A DNA stretch of 64,000 nt from CAXBCP01 sp963974055. GTDB taxonomy: Bacteria; Pseudomonadota; Alphaproteobacteria; MPNO01; UBA830. The stretch is taken from positions 107,732 through 171,731 of the forward strand of contig CAXBCP010000007.1 in the NCBI GenBank assembly GCA_963974055.1. The letters run 5' to 3'. The notes under the pieces were generated by a model. The model was given only the letters and a program-made list of their open reading frames with translations. It was not told where the DNA came from and searched no databases. A program made the translations under genes and the position numbers. Below are positions 10,892 to 18,479 of this stretch, piece by piece. Position 1 is the first letter of the stretch. Every line of letters starts with the position of its first letter.

Positions 10892-11698
10892 ATGAAAGGA
10901 CGTATTCTTATTGTCGCCGGATCGGATTCGGGCGGCGGTGCCGGCATCCAGGCGGACATCAAGTCCGTCACCGCGCTTGGCGGTTTCGCCGCAACGGCGA
11001 TCACTGCGCTGACCGCGCAGAATACCCTCGGCGTACAGGACGTGTTCCCGGTCGATACCGCCTTCATCCAGATGCAGATGCGCGTCGTGCTGGACGATAT
11101 CGGTGCGGATTGCCTGAAGACCGGCATGCTCCATGCCCCCGACGTGATCGATGCCGTTTGCGACGTGCTGGAAAACGAGGCCGCGGGGATTCCCGTGGTG
11201 GTCGATCCGGTCATGGTTGCCAAGGGCGGCGCGGCGCTGCTCGGGTCGGACGCGGTCGGCACCCTGCGCGACCGGCTGCTGCCCCTGGCGCGGGTGATTA
11301 CTCCCAATATTCCCGAAGCGGAAACCCTGCTCGGGATGGCCATCGCGACGATCGACGACATGAAGTCGGCGGCGGAAAAGCTGAAAGCGATGGGGGCGTC
11401 CGCCGTGCTGGTCAAAGGCGGGCATATGGAGGGCAACGACCTGACCGATGTCCTGCTCGATGACGACGGATTCCATTTATTCGGGACCCGCCGGGTCGAC
11501 ACTGCCCATACCCACGGTACCGGCTGCACGCTGGCGTCGTCCATCGCCACCGGGATTGCGCAGGGCATGACCCTGCCCGAAGCGGTCGGTCGGGCGCAGG
11601 CCTATGTGGTGGCGGCGATACAGGACGCGCCCGGCTTCGGCAGCGGGCACGGCCCCATCGATCACGGCCACACGGTGCGGCCGTTCGACGGAAAGTAA
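10892..11698 (+). CDS. thiD: Hydroxymethylpyrimidine/phosphomethylpyrimidine kinase
   Basis: 268 aa. The N-terminus IVAGSDSGGGAGIQADIKSV is the HMP(-P) kinase signature of the ribokinase-like fold; TALTAQNT and the late anion-hole motif THGTGCTLASSIA are also present. It phosphorylates hydroxymethylpyrimidine for thiamine synthesis. The ATG at 10892 was chosen over an upstream in-frame start inside glmM. The gene is 7 bp after glmM and 4 bp before the PhzF-like gene, so it is probably co-transcribed. Confidence 0.94.
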   Translation: MKGRILIVAGSDSGGGAGIQADIKSVTALGGFAATAITALTAQNTLGVQDVFPVDTAFIQMQMRVVLDDIGADCLKTGMLHAPDVIDAVCDVLENEAAGIPVVVDPVMVAKGGAALLGSDAVGTLRDRLLPLARVITPNIPEAETLLGMAIATIDDMKSAAEKLKAMGASAVLVKGGHMEGNDLTDVLLDDDGFHLFGTRRVDTAHTHGTGCTLASSIATGIAQGMTLPEAVGRAQAYVVAAIQDAPGFGSGHGPIDHGHTVRPFDGK

Positions 11699-11702
11699 CG
11701 CC

Positions 11703-12485
11703 GTGGAACTGCCGATATTCCAGATCGATGCCTTTGCGGATGCCGTGTTCGGCGGCAACCCGGCGGCGGTCTGTCCCCTCGATAGATGGCTCGATACCGG
11801 CGTCATGCAGGCCATCGCGGCCGAGAACAATCTGGCGGAAACCGCATTTTTCGTAGGAACGGACGGCAGCTACGATCTGCGCTGGTTCACGCCCACGGTG
11901 GAGGTCGATCTTTGCGGCCATGCCACCCTGGCCAGCGCCTTTGCGATTTTCGAACGCCTTGCGCCGCAAACCGATCGTATCCGGTTCCGCACCCGCAGCG
12001 GCGACCTGGAGGTGACGCGCCGGGACGACGGGATGATCTTCCTCGATTTCCCGGCCTATCCGGGTCCCGCGGTGGACTGCCCGGACGCCCTGTCGCGCGG
12101 ACTCGACGCCGATCCGGTAACGGTGATCGAGGGGCCGAACTACATGGCGGTCTTCGGAGCGGAGGCCGATATCGCCGCGATGGCGCCGGATATGGATACA
12201 ATTGCGTTGCTGCATCCACGCGGCGTGATCGCGACCGCGCGCGGCGAGTCCTGCGATTTCGTTTCCCGCTATTTCGGACCGTCCTTCGGCGTGCCGGAAG
12301 ATTCCGTCACCGGGTCCGCCCACTGCATGCTGACGCCCTACTGGGCGCGGCGTCTCGGCCGCGACCGGCTCGACGCCCGCCAGATTTCTGAACGCGGCGG
12401 CCGCCTGGTCTGCGAAGACCGCGGCGACCGGGTCGGGATCGGCGGCAGGGCGGTGCTGTATCTCGAAGGAACGATCACGGTCTAG
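11703..12485 (+). CDS. PhzF-family isomerase/epimerase
   Basis: 260 aa from GTG 11703, 4 bp after thiD. It begins with the family pattern FQIDAFADAVFGGNPAAVCPL, has NLAETAFFV (catalytic Glu of the PhzF fold) and WFTPTVEVDLCGHATLASA, and a C-terminal EDSVTGSAHCMLTPYWA. These are hallmarks of the PhzF/diaminopimelate-epimerase-like fold. No phenazine genes are nearby, so this is a general PhzF-like enzyme of unknown substrate rather than a phenazine synthase. It is the last gene of the plus-strand run and converges with the TauD-like gene across 20 bp. Confidence 0.9.
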   Translation: MELPIFQIDAFADAVFGGNPAAVCPLDRWLDTGVMQAIAAENNLAETAFFVGTDGSYDLRWFTPTVEVDLCGHATLASAFAIFERLAPQTDRIRFRTRSGDLEVTRRDDGMIFLDFPAYPGPAVDCPDALSRGLDADPVTVIEGPNYMAVFGAEADIAAMAPDMDTIALLHPRGVIATARGESCDFVSRYFGPSFGVPEDSVTGSAHCMLTPYWARRLGRDRLDARQISERGGRLVCEDRGDRVGIGGRAVLYLEGTITV

Positions 12486-12505
12486 GCGGTCCCGGGACCG
12501 CGCGA

Positions 12506-13606
12506 TTACTCCGGGTCCAGAGGCGTCTTGAATTCCATGTTCTCGACAATGATTCCTGCCGGCCGCTGGCCCGGCTTCAGGCCGACATAGCGTTCCAGGA
12601 TGGCATCGGTCAGGGGGCGGCCGCCCGGCGTCGCGAGCCAGAGACGCAGCAGGTGCCGCTTGCGGTCTTCCTCCGGCCAGTCCTGATATTCCGTGCGGCT
12701 GTGCACGACCACATGGTTATGCAGGAACTGGATATCGCCCGGCCGGAAATCCGTCTCGTGTTTCAGTTCTTCGGCAAGGATATCCATCATCTCCAGCGCC
12801 TCGATCTGGGCCGGGGTGAACCGGGGCAGTGCGTCGAAACGCTGGGTCGCCCGGATATAGTAATTATGCCAGCTGCACGAAAAATATCCCTCGGCGAAAC
12901 AGAAAACCGGCAGTTCGAACCACGGATCCTTTCCCGGCGGAATTTCATTGCGGCGGTCGCGGTACCACGGCTTGGTCAGTTCGGCGACAAGGTCGGGCCG
13001 CCGGCGCAGCATTTCGTTGTAGATCGCGACCGAACTGGCGACCGAGCTCAGGCCGCCCTGCTTCGCGGGCCGGAGGCAGAGCAGCCCCACCACGTCGCAG
13101 GAATCGGAATGATAGTTGAGATAGGCGCTTGTGTTGTAGGCGCGGGACGACGGATCGGCGCGCGACGACCCGGTGAGATCGTAGACATGGCCCAGAAGAT
13201 GGCCGTTCTTGTTCTGCGATACCGGGCGGCCGACACGCAACCCGATGCCCCAGTAGGCGGCGGCGGATTCGGCGATATCGTAGCGGTGGACCGGGATGCC
13301 GCGCAGAAGACCGATGCCGAGCCCGTCAATGACCTGGTCTTTCAGCCGGGCCAGCCTCACATCCAGCGTCGGCAGCGGAAAATCCGCCAGCGTGATGTCC
13401 TTGATATCCAGCCCGCGGTCGCGAATGCCGGCGACGGCGGCATCGATTTCCGCAATTTCGGTATCGGTAAGGTCGATCCGCCAGTGCGGGTTCCGCTCCA
13501 GCTCTTCGCCCGTCCAGTCGGCCGGGTCGACGATCGGCTGCATGGGTTTGGCGGGCAGCCGGGCGGGGCGTGCGGCGTCGATCGTAACGGATGTCTGGTT
13601 CGGCAT
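12506..13606 (-). CDS. TauD/TfdA-like 2-oxoglutarate/Fe(II) dioxygenase
   Basis: 366 aa from the ATG at 13606, chosen because AGGAACC lies 8 bases upstream; an in-frame ATG at 13642 lacks such a site. The core has the iron-binding HxD (YHSDSCDVV) and a distal His/Arg region (LHNHVVVHSRTEYQDWPEEDRKRHLLRLWL), typical of the TauD/TfdA/gamma-butyrobetaine hydroxylase group. The substrate cannot be inferred. It lies downstream of a MarR regulator on the same strand (161 bp gap), so it may belong to that regulon. Confidence 0.85.
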   Translation of the reverse strand: MPNQTSVTIDAARPARLPAKPMQPIVDPADWTGEELERNPHWRIDLTDTEIAEIDAAVAGIRDRGLDIKDITLADFPLPTLDVRLARLKDQVIDGLGIGLLRGIPVHRYDIAESAAAYWGIGLRVGRPVSQNKNGHLLGHVYDLTGSSRADPSSRAYNTSAYLNYHSDSCDVVGLLCLRPAKQGGLSSVASSVAIYNEMLRRRPDLVAELTKPWYRDRRNEIPPGKDPWFELPVFCFAEGYFSCSWHNYYIRATQRFDALPRFTPAQIEALEMMDILAEELKHETDFRPGDIQFLHNHVVVHSRTEYQDWPEEDRKRHLLRLWLATPGGRPLTDAILERYVGLKPGQRPAGIIVENMEFKTPLDPE

Positions 13607-13767
13607 GGATTGCGGTTCCTCTATGCGGCTGTTTGTCGCCATTGGAAGAATGCTAACCGGTATCTCCGGTCCGCATCAATGTATCGCTGTGCATGGCATC
13701 GGCGCGTCGCCGCATGTCTGGGGTGTCGGCGGGGTGGTGCCGGCCGGGTTTGCCGCGGGGCGTAACG

Positions 13768-14268
13768 TCAGTCCATATCGCCCGGCTTTGGGCCGAACAC
13801 GCGTTCGCGGTCTTCTTCCGAGATCATGCCCATCAGCACCTTTCGGTACCCGTCGACCGCCTCGGCGCCGGCGGCGCGATAGGCGTCGGCGAAGCGGCGG
13901 CGCTGGGATTCCGACAGCCGGCGTTCCAGCGCCACGCCCTTCGGCGTCAGCTCCAGAAGCCGCTGGCGGCGGTCGTGGGGGCCTTCGTGCTGGACGATGA
14001 ATTCTTCCCGGACAAGCTGTCCCAGGACCCGCGACAGGCTCTGCTTTGTGATCTTCAGGATGGCCAGCAGGTCGGAGACGTTGATGCGCGGGTTTCCGCC
14101 GACGAAGTGGATCACCCGGTGATGGGCGCGACCGAAACCGTACTCCGCCAGGATGGCGTCGGGCTCCGCCGTGAAGTCCCGATAGGCGAAATAGAGCAGC
14201 TCTATTCCCTGGCGGAGATCCTCTTCGCGGAGAAACAGCGGATTGAACGAGGATTTTATGTCAGTCAT
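13768..14268 (-). CDS. MarR-family transcriptional regulator
   Basis: 166 aa from ATG 14268 (MTDIKSSFNPLFLREEDL). The winged helix-turn-helix is visible as INVSDLLAILKITKQSLSRVLGQLVREEFIVQHEGPHDRRQRLLELTPKG, with the DxR wing typical of MarR. It is divergent from ilvE across 87 bp that contain a perfect 8-bp inverted repeat. Autoregulation and control of ilvE are therefore likely but inferred. A MarR next to this type of branched-chain aminotransferase is a recurrent alphaproteobacterial arrangement. Confidence 0.9.
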   Translation of the reverse strand: MTDIKSSFNPLFLREEDLRQGIELLYFAYRDFTAEPDAILAEYGFGRAHHRVIHFVGGNPRINVSDLLAILKITKQSLSRVLGQLVREEFIVQHEGPHDRRQRLLELTPKGVALERRLSESQRRRFADAYRAAGAEAVDGYRKVLMGMISEEDRERVFGPKPGDMD

Positions 14269-14289
14269 ATTGACATATATGCCTCTGAA

Positions 14290-14319
14290 TGTTACCAACC
14301 GCAACCCTCAATGGTAACA
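14290..14319. promoter_or_regulatory. Inverted-repeat operator candidate between marR and ilvE
   Basis: TGTTACCA (14290-14297) and its exact reverse complement TGGTAACA (14312-14319) with a 14-nt spacer. A TTGACA-like hexamer (14270-14275) lies just before it in the ilvE direction. The position in the divergent intergenic region suggests a MarR binding site. The half-site spacing is somewhat wide, so this is inferred. Confidence 0.5.
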
Positions 14320-14355
14320 ATATGTCTTCAGGACGAGCTGCGGAGTAACAAAGCC

Positions 14356-15243
14356 ATGATGAACTTCGACGATCAGGACGGCAACGTCTGGTATAACGGC
14401 AAACTGATCCCGTGGCGGGACTCCAAGCTCCACGTGCTGTCGCACGGCCTGCACTACGCAAGCTGCGTGTTCGAAGGCGAACGCGTCTATAACGGCGAAA
14501 TCTTCAAGCTGCGCGAACACACCCAGCGTCTGATCGATTCCGGCAAGGAGCTCGGCTTCACCATCCCCTATTCGCTGGAAGAGCTGGAACAGGCAACGCG
14601 CGACACCGTTGCGTCCCAGGGCTTTGCCGATGCCTATGTGCGCCCGGTGGCGTGGCGCGGCAGCGAAATGATGGGCGTGTCGGCGCAGCAGACCAAGATC
14701 AACGTCGCGATCGCGGTGTGGGAATGGCCGTCCTATTTCTCGCCCGAAGCGCGTCTGCGCGGCATTCGCCTGACGACGTCGAAATGGCGCCGCCCGGCGC
14801 CCGATACGGCGCCCGTGCATGCCAAGGCGGCGGGACTGTACATGATCTGCACGCTCAGCAAGCATGCCGCCGAAGCGGCGGGTTACGACGATGCGCTGAT
14901 GCTCGACTATCGCGGTCAGGTCGCGGAATCTACCGGCGCCAACATCTTCCTGATCCAGGACGGCAAAATCCACACCCCGACGCCGGATTGCTTCCTCGAC
15001 GGCATTACCCGCCAGACGGTGATCGGCCTCGCGGAAAAACACAATATCGAGGTCATCGAACGGGTCATCATGCCCGAGGAATTCGCGGATACGGACGAGG
15101 TTTTCGTCACCGGGACGGCGGCAGAGGTCACGCCCGTCAGCGAAATCGACGAATACCGCTTCACCCCGGGCCAGATCACCCGGACACTGCTGGAAGATTA
15201 CGACAGCCTGGTCCGCGGCGCGCGCAACGAAGCCGCGGCGTAA
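14356..15243 (+). CDS. ilvE: Branched-chain amino acid aminotransferase
   Basis: 295 aa from ATG 14356 (MMNFDDQDGNVWYNGKLIPW); GGAG at 14342-14345 is the ribosome site, and the long upstream in-frame extension overlaps marR on the other strand and was rejected. Class IV PLP aminotransferase features are present: HVLSHGLHYASCVFEGERVY, the PLP lysine in HAKAAGLYM (about Lys157), and ESTGANIFLI. It catalyses the last step of Leu, Ile and Val synthesis. Probably under control of the divergent MarR protein. Confidence 0.94.
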   Translation: MMNFDDQDGNVWYNGKLIPWRDSKLHVLSHGLHYASCVFEGERVYNGEIFKLREHTQRLIDSGKELGFTIPYSLEELEQATRDTVASQGFADAYVRPVAWRGSEMMGVSAQQTKINVAIAVWEWPSYFSPEARLRGIRLTTSKWRRPAPDTAPVHAKAAGLYMICTLSKHAAEAAGYDDALMLDYRGQVAESTGANIFLIQDGKIHTPTPDCFLDGITRQTVIGLAEKHNIEVIERVIMPEEFADTDEVFVTGTAAEVTPVSEIDEYRFTPGQITRTLLEDYDSLVRGARNEAAA

Positions 15244-15302
15244 AGACAGGGCGTTCCGGGCGCTGCATGGCGCATTCCGGCTTTCCGGTATTGAATTTTC
15301 TG

Positions 15303-15330
15303 CGCCCCCGGCCCTGTGCCGGGGGTCTGC
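15303..15330. repeat. Solo copy of GC-rich palindromic repeat / bidirectional terminator
   Basis: CCCCCGGC (15305-15312), loop CCTGT, GCCGGGGG (15318-15325), followed by TCTG. It resembles the palindromic repeat flanking the GIY-YIG genes (compare 25572-25610). Like them, it lies between the 3' ends of convergent genes (ilvE and moaE), where it could act as a terminator for both. Confidence 0.5.
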
Positions 15331-15339
15331 CGTTCCACC

Positions 15340-15801
15340 TCAGCTGTCGGTCACCCGCACCCAGCGGTCGGCGGCGACGGTATCCTCTTCGCGGGACTCG
15401 ACCCATTTTGCGCCGGATTCGCGGTCTTCGAGTTTCCAGAACGGGGCCTTGGTCTTCAGCCAGTCGATCAGGAACTGGCAGCTTTCGAGCGATGCTTCCC
15501 GGTGTTCGGACGCCGTGACGACCAGCACGATCCGGTCGCCGGGCTGCAATTCGCCGTAGCGGTGGATTATCAGCACGTCCTGCAACTGCCAGCGTTCGCG
15601 GGCGTCCGCTTCGAGCCGCTCCAGCTGTTTCTCGGTCATGCCCGGATAATGTTCGAGCGTCATGGAGCTGATTTTCTCGTCGCCCGCGTAATCGCGGACA
15701 AGCCCGACGAAGCTGGCAAGCCCGCCGATTTCGGTATTGCCGTCGGTCATGCGGCTGATTTCGGCGCCGATATCGAAATCCTCGGTCTGAACCCGGATCA
15801 T
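15340..15801 (-). CDS. moaE: Molybdopterin synthase large subunit
   Basis: 153 aa from ATG 15801 (MIRVQTEDFDIGAEI). MoaE family segments are present: GGLASFVGLVRDY, MTLEHYPGMTEKQL, DVLIIHRYGELQPGD and the C-terminal APFWKLEDRESGAKWVES with the conserved lysines of the active site. With MoaD it inserts dithiolene sulfurs into precursor Z to give molybdopterin. Upstream in-frame sequence overlaps moaD and was rejected. It is last in a minus-strand cluster pgsA-mobB-moeA-moaD-moaE. Confidence 0.95.
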   Translation of the reverse strand: MIRVQTEDFDIGAEISRMTDGNTEIGGLASFVGLVRDYAGDEKISSMTLEHYPGMTEKQLERLEADARERWQLQDVLIIHRYGELQPGDRIVLVVTASEHREASLESCQFLIDWLKTKAPFWKLEDRESGAKWVESREEDTVAADRWVRVTDS

Positions 15802-15806
15802 GCTGC

Positions 15807-16058
15807 TCAGCCTCCCGTCATCGGGGGGAAAAGGGCGACTTCGTCGGAGTCGGTAATGGCGGCATCGAGCGGCGCGATCTCCTGGTTGACCGCGACGCGC
15901 AGCGCCGACGAATCCTCCAGCGCGCTGGCATAGCCGCCGCCTCTGGCCTTCAGCCAGTCGATCAGGCCGGCGACGCTGTCGACCTCCGGCGGGGGGGAAA
16001 GCTCTTCTTTTCCGGTGCCGATCCGCGACCGCACCCATCCGAAATATAGTACCTGCAT
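15807..16058 (-). CDS. moaD: Molybdopterin synthase sulfur-carrier subunit
   Basis: 83 aa, ubiquitin-like beta-grasp protein ending in the essential Gly-Gly (FPPMTGG), which is thiocarboxylated to deliver sulfur to molybdopterin. VLYFGWVRSRIGTGKEE at the start and EVALFPP near the end are typical. The ATG shares one base with the moeA stop (TAATG), and moaE starts 5 bp after its stop, so the three genes are tightly coupled. Confidence 0.94.
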   Translation of the reverse strand: MQVLYFGWVRSRIGTGKEELSPPPEVDSVAGLIDWLKARGGGYASALEDSSALRVAVNQEIAPLDAAITDSDEVALFPPMTGG

Positions 16059-17311
16059 TATCCGATCTCGCTGAAAGGTAGATAATCCACCATGGTTCCC
16101 GCCTCCAGGCTAGTCAACTCCTCGGGCAGTTCGACCAGGCCGTCGGAATCGACCATCGACGTCAGAATGCCCGCCCCGTCGCGCGGGAACTTGCGGGCGA
16201 CCGGTGCCCCGTCGGTATCGCGCTCCAGGCGGACGCGCAGCCATTCGCGCCGCCCGAGTTTCTTTTTCACCGGGAAGCCTGCGCGCACCCGGTACATGCC
16301 GGGGTCGAGGTCGCGGCTGCCGCCAAGGCGCAGGATCGCGGGCCGCGCAAAGCGCATGAACGTGACCAGCACGGCGACCGGGTTGCCGGGCAGGCCGATA
16401 AACGGGACGGTCCCGATCTGGCCGAGGGCCAGCGGCCGTCCGGGCCGTATGGCGAGGCGCCAGAAATGCATTTTCCCGAGCGCGGCGACCGCGGCCCGGA
16501 CATGGTCTTCCTCGCCGGTCGATACGCCGCCCGACGTCATGATCAGGTCGTGGCCGGCGGCGGCATCGCGCAGGGTATCGTGAACGATGTCGTAGGAATC
16601 GGGCAAAATGCCGAGATCGTCGACGTCGCATCCCAGCCGTTCCAGCGCGGCGGCGACCGAATAGCGGTTGGCGTCGTAAATGCTGCCCGGCGGCAGTTCG
16701 GCGCCGACGTCGCGCACTTCGTCGCCGGTCGAAAACAGCGCGACCCGCACCGGCTTGAAGACGGGCAGGGTGACGGTTCCCGTCGATGCCGCAAGGCCGA
16801 TTTCCTGCGGCCGCAGTTTCGTGCCGGCGGTCAGGATGGTCGCCCCGGCCTCTATGTCCTCGCCGGCGAAGCGGCGGTTGGCGCCCTGCTTGATTCCCGG
16901 CGGGATGGTGACCGTATCGTTCTCAGCGCGGCAGTCTTCCTGCATCAGGACCGTGTCGGCGCCTTCCGGCATGGCGGCGCCGGTGAATATCCGCATGGCC
17001 TCGCCGCGCCCCACCGGCCGGCCGGACACGCCGCCCGCGGCGATGCGCCCGGTCACCGTCAGCGTGGTGTCGCCGCCGGCCGAGAGATCCCCGAACCGGA
17101 CCGCGTATCCGTCCACGGCGGCGTTGTCATGGGGCGGCACGGCGCGGTCCGACGTCACGTCGGCGGCCAGCACCCGGCCCGATGCGTGGCGCAGGTCGAC
17201 ATCCTCGCGGCCGACGACGACATCGAGACGTTCGGCCAGAAGCGTCAGCGCGTCCGCCGTTTTCATCAGGTCGCCGCCAAAGGCGAAACAGTCATCGGAC
17301 AGCTGCGCCAT
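16058..17311 (-). CDS. moeA: Molybdopterin molybdenumtransferase MoeA
   Basis: 417 aa from ATG 17311 (MAQLSDDCFAFGGDLMKTAD). Characteristic segments in order: DVTSDRAVPPHDNAAVDGYAV split as family motif 1, IFTGAAMPEGADTVLMQED, RVALFSTGDE, MTSGGVSTGEEDHV and FIGLPGNPVAVLVTF. It inserts molybdate into adenylylated molybdopterin. An upstream in-frame start (17452) would overlap mobB and was not used. It lies directly after mobB (gap about 1 base) in the Moco cluster. Confidence 0.95.
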   Translation of the reverse strand: MAQLSDDCFAFGGDLMKTADALTLLAERLDVVVGREDVDLRHASGRVLAADVTSDRAVPPHDNAAVDGYAVRFGDLSAGGDTTLTVTGRIAAGGVSGRPVGRGEAMRIFTGAAMPEGADTVLMQEDCRAENDTVTIPPGIKQGANRRFAGEDIEAGATILTAGTKLRPQEIGLAASTGTVTLPVFKPVRVALFSTGDEVRDVGAELPPGSIYDANRYSVAAALERLGCDVDDLGILPDSYDIVHDTLRDAAAGHDLIMTSGGVSTGEEDHVRAAVAALGKMHFWRLAIRPGRPLALGQIGTVPFIGLPGNPVAVLVTFMRFARPAILRLGGSRDLDPGMYRVRAGFPVKKKLGRREWLRVRLERDTDGAPVARKFPRDGAGILTSMVDSDGLVELPEELTSLEAGTMVDYLPFSEIG

Positions 17312-17312
17312 G

Positions 17313-17870
17313 TCAGGCGGCCCCTTCGAAATGGGGAGAAGACGGGGAAGGGGACGGAGTGCCGGGGCCGCATCGGGCGACGATGAAGTCGGCGATGGCG
17401 CCGGCGTCGTTGAGGTCGAGCACTGGAAGGCCGGTATCGGCAACCGGCGCATCGCTGGCGACCGCGACGACGGTGTCGTTGCGGCGGCAGATCAGTTCGG
17501 CGCCGGTGGATGGACGGTGAACCTCTATCTTGGGATGTGCCTCGTCCTTGAACCCCTCCACGAGAACGATATCGACGGGCGACAGCCTGGCGAGCAGGTC
17601 GTGGAGGGTCGGTTCCGGCGCATCGCCGTTTTCGTGGACGACGGCCCAGCGCCGGGCGGAAGATACGACAACCTCTGCCGCGCCGGCGGCACGGTGTTCG
17701 TAGGAATCCTTGCCGGGCTTGTCGATGTCGAAGTCGTGATGCGCGTGCTTGACCGTCGCGACCCGGTAGCCGCGTTTGGTCAGTTCCGGAATCAGGCGGA
17801 CGATCAGCGCCGTCTTGCCGCTGCCGCTCCAGCCGGCAATGCCCATTATGCTATCTGTGCCGCCGGTCAT
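17313..17870 (-). CDS. mobB: Molybdopterin-guanine dinucleotide biosynthesis adaptor MobB
   Basis: 185 aa from ATG 17870 (MTGGTDSIMGIAGWSGSGKTALIVRLIPEL), a P-loop GTPase with Walker A GWSGSGKT, followed by the MobB motif YRVATVKHAHHDFDIDKPGKDS and VDIVLVEGFKDEAHPKIEV. It assists the MobA step that forms the guanine dinucleotide form of the cofactor. The start overlaps the pgsA stop by 4 bases. Presence of mobB suggests DMSO-reductase-family enzymes elsewhere in the genome. Confidence 0.94.
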   Translation of the reverse strand: MTGGTDSIMGIAGWSGSGKTALIVRLIPELTKRGYRVATVKHAHHDFDIDKPGKDSYEHRAAGAAEVVVSSARRWAVVHENGDAPEPTLHDLLARLSPVDIVLVEGFKDEAHPKIEVHRPSTGAELICRRNDTVVAVASDAPVADTGLPVLDLNDAGAIADFIVARCGPGTPSPSPSSPHFEGAA

Positions 17871-18436
17871 GGCGCGTCCATGTGGCGCAGCCCGGCGCGC
17901 AGGTAATCGTAGCCGGTAACGATCGTGATCGCGGCCGCAATCCAGAGGCCGGCCTCGCCGATTAATTTTACCGGTATCGTTTCCGGCACCGTCGGATGCG
18001 CCGCATTGCCGAGGATCAGCACCCCGATGGCGATCATCTGGATGGTCGTCTTCCACTTGGCGAGCCTGCTGACCGGCAGGCTGACGGACAGGCCGGCGAG
18101 GTATTCGCGCAGGCCCGATACCAGTATTTCGCGGCACAGGATGATCACCGCCGGTATGATGGCCAGTTCCGCAACCTGGCCGAACCCGACCATCATCAGC
18201 AGGGCGGCAGCCACCAGCAGCTTGTCGGCGACGGGATCGAGAAACGTGCCGAACGCCGACATCTGATCCCGCGCCCGGGCCAGGTAGCCGTCGAAGAAAT
18301 CCGTGATGCCCGCCAGCGCGAACACGGCGCAGGCAATCCACTGCCCGGTCGCGCTTTCGAGGAAAAACAGCGCCACAAACACCGGAATCACCGCCACGCG
18401 GGACAGTGTCAGGATATTCGGCAGGGTCAGAAGCAT
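17867..18436 (-). CDS. pgsA: CDP-diacylglycerol--glycerol-3-phosphate 3-phosphatidyltransferase
   Basis: 189 aa. N-terminal LTLPNILTLSRVAVIPVFVALFF and the CDP-alcohol phosphatidyltransferase signature DFFDGYLARARDQ...GTFLDPVADKLL (D-G-x2-A-R-x8-G-x3-D-x3-D) identify it. Several membrane helices are present. It makes phosphatidylglycerophosphate, the first committed step to phosphatidylglycerol and cardiolipin. Located 43 bp after uvrC on the same strand; this uvrC-pgsA-Moco order is common in alphaproteobacteria. Confidence 0.94.
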   Translation of the reverse strand: MLLTLPNILTLSRVAVIPVFVALFFLESATGQWIACAVFALAGITDFFDGYLARARDQMSAFGTFLDPVADKLLVAAALLMMVGFGQVAELAIIPAVIILCREILVSGLREYLAGLSVSLPVSRLAKWKTTIQMIAIGVLILGNAAHPTVPETIPVKLIGEAGLWIAAAITIVTGYDYLRAGLRHMDAP

Positions 18437-18479
18437 ACGCGCTCGTCTCGGTCAGGTGTTTCGGGGCAGGGGCGCAAGT

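Noticed and set aside
15303..15330. CRISPR or array of repeats built from the GC-rich palindromes
   Set aside because: Copies are isolated, not regularly spaced, and there are no spacers or cas genes.
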